Source of the DNA: Pelagophyceae sp. CCMP2097
Taxonomy: Eukaryota > Sar > Pelagophyceae
Length of the DNA: 12,184 nt
Assembly: GCA_026770575.1 (NCBI GenBank)
Contig: MU657178.1
Location: forward strand, 345,186-357,369
Reading direction: 5' to 3'
Shown here: positions 7,356 to 12,184 of the stretch, one piece after another
How the letters are laid out: each line of letters starts with the position of its first letter
Numbering within the stretch: position 1 is the stretch's first letter
Notes under the pieces: model-generated
The model's database searches: none
Told to the model about the DNA's origin: nothing
The model's input: the letters and a program-made list of their open reading frames with translations, nothing else
Translations under genes and position numbers: made by a program

Positions 7356-10300
7356 CTATAGGTTTTATTACTATAGGTTAAACTATGAGGCATGAGGGTG
7401 TTTATTTATATCCCGGCAAGAGAAAACTGGAGAGGTGATGAACTATAGTTACTATAGAACATAGACCCCCCCGGACAACAGCCCCACCCACGGTGGATCA
7501 TACGCAAGCAACGTAAGAACAATGGAACACCCCACCCCCGCCAGGAGCAGGAACGGTGTCTTCGGGTCGGATCGGGTTTTCAATTTGTGCCGCACCCTCG
7601 GGTATCGGGTTGGTCGAGCGACCAAACCCGTCTTCGAGAGGTCGGGTTCGGGTTCGGGCCACGGCCAAATCGACAAGACTTTTCAAAGGGCCGTCGAAAG
7701 AGGCCGCCGAGACGGTGCCGTCTCTCAGGACCGTCTCGAGTGGCCCTCGAAAAAGGCAGTCTGAAGGCGCCGTCCCGAGGCACCGCCTTGGGGCATCTTC
7801 TCGACGGGCCTCCCTGAGGGGCCGTCTCACAAGGCCGTCTCGAGGGGCTTTTCGAGGGGTTCACTCGAGAGGCTCTTTCGAGGCGCCGTCGAGACGGCGC
7901 CGTCTCAAGGTGCCTTCTCGAGAGGGTGTCAAGGCCCTTGCGAGGAGCTTAGAAGGGGCCCTGTAAGGACCCGAACAGGGGTCTCTTGCAAGTCACAATG
8001 TGTGGGGGCTTTTCAAGGGTCCTTGAAAGAGGCCTCGCAGCTTAAACGGGTCCGGGTTCGCCCTGAAGACCCGTGGGTCGGGTTCGCCGGGTTTGTGCGT
8101 TTTGGCCTTCGCCGTCATAGAGCGGGTCTGGCCGTGGCCCGAACCTGACCTCTCGAAGGCGGGTTTGATCGCCCGGTAAACCCGCGACCCTTTGGGTTCG
8201 GCACAGATTGAGCAACCAGACCCGCCATTGCACGGCCTCTGTGCGGTCACTTGCACTGGCAAGGCCTCTTTGAAGGTCCCTTGAAAAGCCCTCCGGATGG
8301 GCCGCTGCACGGCCTCTTTCAATTGGATCGCACAGCTCCGAACCACACGTCTTTCGAGCGGCGCCCTCCGAAAGGCGCCCGCGCAGCGGATCGGGCCTCG
8401 GGAGCCACGGTCCACGCGACGTTTAGATGGGCCGAATGGTCGTCTCGAAAGGCCGTTTGAAGGGACCGTTTCGAAGGGCCGGCGAGAGTGGCCTTCTTGA
8501 AGGGCTGACTCGACGGGCCCTCCAATGGCGCCGTTTTGTGGCGTCGTCTCAAGGCGCCGTTTCGAGATGCCTTCACAAGGGGCTTTTTCGAGGCACCGTC
8601 TTATGCGCCGTCTCGAGCGGCCGTCTTGAGACGCCGTTTCGAAGGGCCGCCTCAAGGAACCCTCTCGAGGGGGTTGTCCAAAAGCATCGTTTCGAGGGGC
8701 CGTCTCGAGGGACCGTCTAAAGGGTCCATTTTGAGGGACCCTCTCGTAAGGCTGGCGAGAGGGGCCGTCTCGAGGGACTGTCTCGTAATGCCGTCTGACA
8801 GAGAGGTCGTTTCGAGGGGCCCTTCGAGAAGCCGTCGAGCAAGGCCTTTTCGAGGGGCGTTCAGGGGACCTTGAAAGAGGCCTTGCAAGCGACCACACAG
8901 AGGCCGGGCAAGCGACTTCCAAAGTAGCTCTTCGGACGGACTCCTGCTAGGCCTCTTTGGCAGCTACTTGCAAGGCCTCTTTCAAGGGCCTTTGAAAAGC
9001 TCTCCTTGGCGGCCCCTGCAGACTCCTTGGCGGGCCCCTGCAGAGGCCTCTTTGGCAGCCACGAGGCCTCGGGATGGTCCGTTGGACGGTCCGTCCCTTT
9101 CTGGGCACAAGGCTCCGAAGTACGGGTTTCGCACGTGCAAGGCCGAGACAGACGCACCAGGAGCTTAAATGGGTTCTTGCAAAGGGAACCCGCAGGTCGG
9201 GTTTGGCGGGTTTGTGCGTCGTGGCTGACTCGTCTTTGAGTGGGCCAGGCCGCGGCACAAACCCGACCCGCGAAGACGGGTTTGACAAACCCGCGACCCG
9301 AGGGTTCGGCACAAATTGAAAAGCTCTGCGGACAGGCCCCTGCAAGGTCTTTTTGGCGTTCACTCACCAGGCCTCTGCACGGTCACTTGCAAGGCCTCTT
9401 TGAAGAGCCTTATCAAGCCCCCACACAGGGTTCCTTGCCAAAGACGCGCGTTCGGGCCCCTATGGGGTCCCTTCATCCTTGCTCGCATGGGATGCCATAT
9501 GGTTTGATAGCGGTGTGAGAGCCCGTCCAAGTGACCGTCCGAGGACCCGTCCATGTGACGTCGCAGAGGGGCCGCAGTCGAGGGGCCGGCAGCCGAGTGA
9601 CCGTCCAAAGGACCGCCCAAGCTACCGTCCGAAGGGCCATCCAAACGACCGCCCGAGGGACCGTCGCAGAGGATAGACCCGTCGAGGGGCCACAGGTCCG
9701 TCCGAGGCTCCGCCCCGCGGGACGTCGCAGAGGGGCCGCAGTCGAGCGGCCGTCCAAACGGCCGCCCCATGGACCGTCCACAGGACCGTCCAAGGGACCC
9801 TACAATGGACTGTCCAAAGGAACTGTCCAAAGGACCGCCCAAGGGATCGTCCGAGGGACCGTCGAGGGACCATTCGTCGGACCGTCCGTGGGACCGACCG
9901 AGCGTCCGAGGGACTGTCCGAGGGCCCATCCAGGGGACGTCGCAGAGGGGCTGCAGTCGAGGGGCCGGCAGCCGAGCGACCGTCCAAGGGACCGTCGAGA
10001 AACCGCCAATAAAAGCGACCGTCACTGAGGGCCCGTCCAAAGAACGATCCACATGAATTGTCCAAGGGACCGTCAAAGCGACCGTCCGAGGGACCGACCG
10101 AGCCTCTCGAGGGGCCGTCTCAAAGCGCCGTTTCGAATGGCCGTCGAAAGGGGTTGTCTCGAGGGGTCGTCTCGAGGGGCCGTTTCGAATGGCCGTCTCG
10201 ACGCGCCGATTCGAGGGTCGTCTCGAGAAGCCGGGGATGAGCAGGGAAGGCTTCGGGTTTACCCTTCAACCCGTGGGTCGCGTTTGCCGCGTTTAGGCCG

Positions 10301-10991
10301 ACCCGTATACCCGCGGGTCTGGCCAAAACCCGAACCCGACCCTTCGAAGACGGTATCTCGACAAACACGCCGAGGGTGCGGCACAAACCCGATTCGACCC
10401 GAAAACACCGTTTAAGCACCCGGTCAAAAAGTAAACACGTACCTCCGCGTGCCCCTTGAGTGACGTGGCGCCGACGCTGAGGAATGACTGGTCTCCCGCG
10501 AAGCCGTTTTCGCCAGTCGAGCCAAAGTCGTCGCCGCCGCCCGCCGCTAAAGCGTTGCCCGTGGCCCACCACGTCAGCGAAGCGATTGCCGCGTCGAAAA
10601 AGTTCTTCACGAGGATGTTCTTCGTGTTCTTCTTGTGCACCGTGCCGACCTCGAGCATGGCGAAGCCGGCCTGCATCCAGAAGACGAGGACGCCTGTGAA
10701 GCGGGCGTCTGGGGCCACATGATATGACATTCCAATGGGCGCTCAGACTCTTGCGTTGGGTATAGGGGCGAAAGGCTCATCAATAGGACGGACCTCCAAA
10801 AATGAGCCAAAAGGAGTCCATGTCCGATGCAAAGTTCTCGTCCAACCTGTGTACTCCGCGTCTGCAATAGTCTTCCCCGGGATGTAAACCCTCGAGCCTC
10901 ACCGGCGTTGATGCTGCAGGTCAGCGCCCATGGCGTCCATCTGCGCCTGCAGACCGACGATCAAAGCCTCGAGGTCCGCGTTGGACGCCAT
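6315..10991 (-). CDS. AMT: Ammonium transporter, AMT family, four exons (477 aa deduced)
   Basis: Spliced gene: exons 10991-10903, 10846-10794, 10693-10443 and 7355-6315, joined at GT-AG borders with phases that fit (2, 1, 0), giving 477 residues, a normal AMT length. AMT proteins are trimeric membrane channels or transporters that take up ammonium. Visible in the sequence: the segment around residues 42-64 (SFWLIFGG, then VLVFWMQAGFAMLEVG); TIVSGAVAERC near residue 150; the signature DFAGSGTVHMTGG, with Asp202 and His210 spaced like Asp160 and His168 of E. coli AmtB; WYGFNAAST near 256-264; and VDAVAVHGVCG with His365 in the place of the second pore histidine. The C-terminal cytosolic tail contains MGMDDSKHGG. 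The start has A at -3 and G at +4. No signal peptide is evident; the first 30 residues are polar to amphipathic. One oddity is FFGFTF near residue 135, where most relatives have Gln in place of the first Gly. Family assignment is sure; the exact start is less so. Confidence 0.93.
7542..7669 (+). mobile_element. F4: TIR element copy, right half missing
   Basis: Left end CCAGGAGCAGGAACGG at 7541-7556, then TGTCTTCGGGTCGG, ATTTGTGCCGCACCCTCGGG and GGTTCGGGCCACGGCCAAA. Similarity stops near 7669, where 13-bp-type repeats begin. It lies near the 3' end of AMT intron 3, antisense to the gene. Confidence 0.6.
7690..7935 (-). repeat. Array B3: 13-bp units, reverse orientation
   Basis: GCCGTCTCGAGGGGC and CGCCGTCTCAAGG-type words are the reverse complement of the B consensus, with more length variation than B1 and B2. 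Lies in AMT intron 3. Confidence 0.75.
7936..8038 (+). repeat. D/E block 4
   Basis: GGGGCCCTGTAAGGACCCGA, GGGTCTCTTGCAAGTC and GTGTGGGGGCTTTTCAAGG match the D consensus in the plus orientation. It directly abuts F5. Confidence 0.7.
8040..8224 (-). mobile_element. F5: TIR element copy, reverse orientation
   Basis: The reverse complement reads TTGCTCAATCTGTGCCGAAC, CGCGGGTTTACCGGGCGATC and GGTTCGGGCCACGGCCAGAC, closest to F2. The terminal repeats are altered: the 3' end is replaced by a TTTAAGC-type sequence shared with F6. Confidence 0.55.
8225..8330 (-). repeat. E block, reverse orientation
   Basis: GCACGGCCTCTGTGCGGTCA, CTTGCACTGGCAAGGCCTCT and TTGAAAAGCCCTCCGGATGG are the reverse complement of E words at 2860-3010. 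Confidence 0.7.
8331..8435. other. Unassigned intronic stretch
   Basis: About 100 bases between an E block and array B4, without a clear match to the other repeat classes. No coding signal recognised. Confidence 0.4.
8436..8870 (-). repeat. Array B4: 13-bp units, reverse orientation
   Basis: GTCTCGAGGGGCC-like units with many variants, e.g. CGCCGTTTCGAGATGCC, GGCCGTCTCGAGGGACC and GTCTCGAGGGACTG. The longest B array in the window, inside AMT intron 3. Confidence 0.8.
8871..9065. repeat. Head-to-head E blocks
   Basis: Plus-oriented E (GAAAGAGGCCTTGCAAGCGA, 8874-8893) turns near 8930 into minus-oriented E (AGGCCTCTTTGGCAGCTACT, then CTTTCAAGGGCC). This makes an inverted repeat of roughly 60 bases per side, followed by two copies of CTTGGCGG(G)CCCCTGCAGA. 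Confidence 0.7.
9156..9320 (-). mobile_element. F6: TIR element copy, reverse orientation
   Basis: CAGGTCGGGTTTGGCGGGTT, GGCCGCGGCACAAACCCGAC and GTTCGGCACAAATTGAAAAG are the reverse complement of F words. One end reads CCAGGAGCTTAAATGGGTT, related to the F terminal repeat CAGGAGCAG. Confidence 0.55.
9321..9515 (-). repeat. D/E block 5, reverse complement of 5371-5555
   Basis: Includes AGGCCTCTTTGAAGAGCCTT, ATCAAGCCCCCACACAGGGT, GGGCCCCTATGGGGTCCCTT and GGATGCCATATGGTTTGATA-type sequence (near 9488-9507), all reverse complements of the plus-strand D block. Confidence 0.85.
9516..10095 (-). repeat. Array C4: 12-bp units, reverse orientation (~0.58 kb)
   Basis: GAGGGACCGTCC units (reverse complement of GGACGGTCCCTC). 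The conserved block CGCAGAGGGGCCGCAGTCGA stands near 9564 and 9729, with a close variant near 9940. It is about half the length of C3. Confidence 0.85.
10096..10234 (-). repeat. Array B5: 13-bp units, reverse orientation
   Basis: CTCGAGGGGCCGTCTCAAAG, CGCCGTTTCGAATGGCC and GTCGTCTCGAGGGGCC units. Occupies the mirror position of B2 relative to C and F. Confidence 0.8.
10235..10410 (-). mobile_element. F7: TIR element copy next to the intron 3 donor
   Basis: The reverse complement starts ACGGTGTTTTCGGGTCGA, continues ATCGGGTTTGTGCCGCACCC and ends CCCGAAGCCTTCCCTGCTCA. So the right terminal repeat is present in degraded form, while the left lacks GGAGCAG. In sense with the AMT transcript and about 30 bases inside the intron. 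Confidence 0.6.
10443..10693 (-). CDS. AMT: AMT exon 3 (251 nt)
   Basis: Begins after acceptor TTCACAG| and ends at GCGGAG|GTACGT (donor at 10442-10441). Encodes residues 49-131, including VLVFWMQAGFAMLEVG, NTKNILVKNFFDAAIASL and TWWATGNALA, all typical of the first two AMT transmembrane segments. A Gly/Asp-rich loop follows and ends KGHAE. The phase-0 end fits the phase-0 start of exon 4. Reading on past the donor gives residues unrelated to AMT, within the repeat-filled intron. Confidence 0.92.
10794..10846 (-). CDS. AMT: AMT exon 2 (53 nt micro-exon)
   Basis: A 53-nt exon between acceptor ACACAG| (10848-10847) and donor GGAG|GTCCGT (10793-10792). It encodes LDENFASDMDSFWLIFG plus split codons at both ends. 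The residues SFWLIFG run directly into the VLVFWMQAGFAMLEVG of exon 3, which is the usual beginning of the first AMT transmembrane segment. Introns 1 and 2 are then 56 and 100 nt. The join to exon 3 rests on this protein continuity; an in-frame TGA lies upstream of exon 3 in the unspliced sequence. Confidence 0.85.
10903..10991 (-). CDS. AMT: AMT exon 1 (start exon, 89 nt)
   Basis: ATG at 10991-10989 opens MASNADLEALIVGLQAQM and continues to residue 29, plus two bases of codon 30. The reading frame meets TGA directly after the proposed splice point, so splicing is required. The donor is CG|GTGAGG at 10902. The start context AGTATGG is favourable for eukaryotic initiation. The exon encodes only the hydrophilic N-terminal leader, so similarity alone cannot confirm it. 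The choice rests on phase: it leaves two bases, which match the single leading base of exon 2. Confidence 0.75.
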
Positions 10992-10999
10992 ACTTGGCG

Positions 11000-11600
11000 G
11001 AGAACCGGGGGTTTGGCCTAGAGGGCGAGGCGTCGGGCTGGGGCGGCTTCAGGCGGCGACGTTTCGAAACGAATGGGGGCAGCGCTGCAGGGGGCTTTGC
11101 GGTTGACGAAAGGGCCCCCGCCGGCGGGGCGCGCGCGCGGCGGGGGCGCACCCGGCTCTCTGGGAAACTGTTGGTCCACGGAATGTACGGAATGTTGCTA
11201 TTTCGATTCAACTTGACTCTATTGCAGTTCAACATGGGGCTAGCAGGTGGCGAAAGTTTGATTCGGCCAGGATGCGGCCAGTCAATCCTGAACCGGGCCG
11301 CGGTGGTGCTCCGGCGAAGACCGCGGCCGGAGGCGGAGCTGGAGCGTATTTAAACGCATTCCGTATTCATGTATCGATACCGGGAAAGCAACTCCTCCTG
11401 TCCTGCTGCGCCCCGGGTGCCAAGGGTGTGGGGGGCGCCGCGGGGGCGCGCCGGGCCCTCTGCTCCGCGCCGCGGGCCTGCGCCGCCGAGCCACGGGTCA
11501 CGACGTCTCGTCTTCGGCAGTCAACCAATAGGAAAGCTTCTCTAAACGAAAATGTGCAAGACTTAGTTTCGTAACTGTGACGCTAGGATGCGGGTTTTCT
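11000..11600 (-). promoter_or_regulatory. Probable AMT upstream region (weak signals)
   Basis: This DNA precedes the proposed AMT start on the minus strand. It contains ATTGG at 11529-11525 (a CCAAT-type box read in the gene direction) and a TTTAAATA stretch at 11354-11347, about 360 bases upstream of the ATG, inside the near-palindrome GCGTATTTAAACGC. Two very GC-rich patches lie at 11100-11160, with a CGCGCGCG run and arms that could pair, and at 11400-11490. These are sequence matches only; no transcription start can be fixed. No convincing gene is seen in this stretch on either strand. Confidence 0.3.
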
Positions 11601-11758
11601 AGCGCAGGCGGAAACCTCTATCTTTAAATTCCGTTGGCTCGGTGCGGTGACACGGTACGGTGGCTTGGACAAAACATAGGCGACGCGGGTTTCCTTCGGC
11701 GTCAGTGTGATATAGGCGACCTAGCGGAAACTGAAGTTGCCCTGAAAAAAATCCTCCT

Positions 11759-11871
11759 TGCTCGTCCACGCCCTGCTCTTCCACGACACGCGTCGCGTAA
11801 GCCATCCCCCTCCGCAAATCTTCCATTGCTCGTCCACGCCCTGCTCTTCCACGATACGCGTCGCGTAAGCC
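11759..11871 (-). repeat. Two tandem copies of dispersed repeat G (offset 68 bp)
   Basis: TGCTCGTCCACGCCCTGCTC at 11759 and again at 11827, each continuing TTCCACGAYACGCGTCGCGT to TAAGCC, separated by 23 unrelated bases. They are the reverse complement of the left copy at 841-884. The 68-base offset breaks any shared reading frame. Confidence 0.85.
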
Positions 11872-11940
11872 ACCCTTCGCTTGCGAGTGCGTTCGTTGCG
11901 TGTGCTCAAAGGTATTAGGTCTATTGCGTCTACTAACAGC

Positions 11941-11992
11941 GTGTGTAAAATGGTTTTACACGAGGTCGCCGGTTCGAGCCCGGCTTTGCGTA
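11941..11992 (+). other. tRNA 3'-half-like sequence 1 (T arm, box B)
   Basis: GCCGG-TTCGAGC-CCGGC at 11968-11984 is a perfect 5-bp T arm with the box B motif GGTTCGAGCCC, preceded by AGGTC as in a variable loop. Upstream, CGTGTGTAAAA and TTTTACACG can pair as a hairpin (11940-11962). TTTGCGT follows as a possible acceptor strand. A weak acceptor partner, GCTCAAA at 11904, would leave one mismatch, but there is no D arm with GG or recognisable anticodon loop, so this is not called a tRNA gene. Confidence 0.45.
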
Positions 11993-12032
11993 TAAAAATA
12001 ATTCGAAAAAATGTCAGCAAGTGAAATGAATG

Positions 12033-12064
12033 TACGCCGGTTCAAATCCGGGTCTGGGTGCCAA
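12033..12064 (+). other. tRNA 3'-end-like sequence 2 ending in CCA
   Basis: GCCGGTTCAAATCCGGG (T-arm-like, one closing mismatch; box B GGTTCAAATCC) followed by TCTGGGT and GCCA, which looks like an acceptor strand, discriminator and encoded CCA. No ACCCAGA-like 5' acceptor strand, D arm or anticodon arm is found upstream. Confidence 0.4.
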
Positions 12065-12184
12065 AAAAACTCAATAGGAATTGGATGTTTTTATATGCAC
12101 TTTTCTTAACTGGCTCCTGGCACTGGGACCGGAATTCCCTTTTGCCAGGGCATACGTCAGTGGCAGATGGTGTCATATTTTCAT

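Larger units (their letters stand above)
3714..10410. repeat. Large imperfect inverted repeat: arms 3714-5725 and 9156-10410
   Basis: Arm 1 reads F2, B2, C3, D/E3, F3 from left to right. Arm 2 reads F7, B5, C4, D/E5, F6 from right to left, on the opposite strand. The best-matching part is 5376-5512 against 9372-9506. Arm lengths differ mainly because C3 is about twice C4. The loop holds the H repeat, AMT exon 4 and part of intron 3. Confidence 0.75.
7356..10442 (-). other. AMT intron 3, 3087 nt, packed with repeats
   Basis: Donor GTACGT and acceptor CTATAG on the minus strand. Exon phases on both sides are 0 and the protein reads through. The other two introns are 56 and 100 nt, so this one is roughly 30-fold larger. 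It holds F elements at both ends (F7 about 30 bases from the donor, F4 about 190 bases from the acceptor), F5 and F6, 13-bp and 12-bp arrays, and E and D blocks. The acceptor end is AT-rich with several CTATAG copies. No other AMT exon or unrelated gene was recognised inside it. Confidence 0.85.

Noticed and set aside
7993..8922. A 309-codon minus-strand open frame in intron 3
   Set aside because: It runs through F5, E and B4 repeats with no recognisable domain, and it lies within the intron of the AMT transcript on the same strand.
3099..10410. CGGGTT-rich F sequence as telomeric repeat
   Set aside because: The hexamers are interspersed and imperfect within a discrete ~200-bp element. They do not form a perfect tandem run and do not match common TTAGGG or TTTAGGG types.
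10694..10730. ATG at 10730-10728 as the AMT start (MSYHVAPDARFTG...)
   Set aside because: Its first 12 codons do not resemble AMT. Using the TTCACAG acceptor joins exon 2 and exon 3 into the continuous conserved SFWLIFGG-VLVFWMQ segment.
10994..11353. A plus-strand open frame divergent from AMT
   Set aside because: It begins with TTG rather than ATG, has no recognisable motif, and lies in very GC-rich DNA where stops are rare.
11599..11826. A minus-strand open frame through the G repeats (MEDLRRG...)
   Set aside because: The second G copy is displaced by 68 bases and falls in another frame, and the left-edge G copy is not part of any open gene, so the repeat is not protein-coding by this evidence.
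11904..11992. A complete 89-nt class II tRNA gene
   Set aside because: The acceptor strands pair with one mismatch and a G-U, but positions 8-9, the D arm and the anticodon arm do not fit. Only the T arm is convincing.
11721..12020. A minus-strand open frame containing RKAGLEPATS
   Set aside because: That peptide is the known antisense translation of a tRNA T arm, here the sequence at 11968-11984.

Overview
The window looks like GC-rich nuclear DNA of a eukaryote, probably a microalga or related protist. It carries one recognisable gene, an AMT-family ammonium transporter on the minus strand, split by three GT-AG introns. Nothing shows operon organisation or bacterial ribosome binding sites. 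A photosynthetic stramenopile or haptophyte would fit the base composition, the AMT type and the small first exons, but that placement is inference.

Layout. Positions 1-835: no gene; a 70-bp direct repeat carrying small GC hairpins. 836-1014: two dispersed repeats, here called G and H. 1015-1935: a GC-rich tandem array with units of about 14 bp (array A). 1935-2190: an AT-rich island of palindromes. 2204-2333: a truncated, frameshifted copy of the 3' end of an AMT gene. 2334-6110: a mosaic of short-unit arrays (13-bp B, 12-bp C, the longer E and D blocks) and three copies of a roughly 200-bp terminal-inverted-repeat element (F1-F3). 6181-6240: a second H repeat. 6315-10991: the AMT gene. Its four exons (89, 53, 251 and 1041 nt) encode a deduced 477-residue protein. 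Its third intron, 3087 nt, is filled with the same mosaic, including F4-F7. 10992-11600: GC-rich upstream DNA with weak promoter-like signals. 11759-11871: two tandem G repeats inverted relative to the left-edge copy. 11941-12064: two tRNA 3'-half-like sequences without recognisable 5' halves.

The repeat architecture is the unusual part. Arrays A, B and C all appear built on one heptamer, GGYCCCT, with spacers of 7, 6 and 5 bases, giving 14-, 13- and 12-bp units. Blocks in the order F-B-C-D-E-F at about 3714-5725 reappear as the reverse complement at about 9156-10410. This makes a multi-kilobase imperfect inverted repeat with the large AMT exon in the loop; one arm lies downstream of the gene and the other inside its third intron. 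Long open frames in the arrays are by-products of the 12-bp period and were not annotated as genes.
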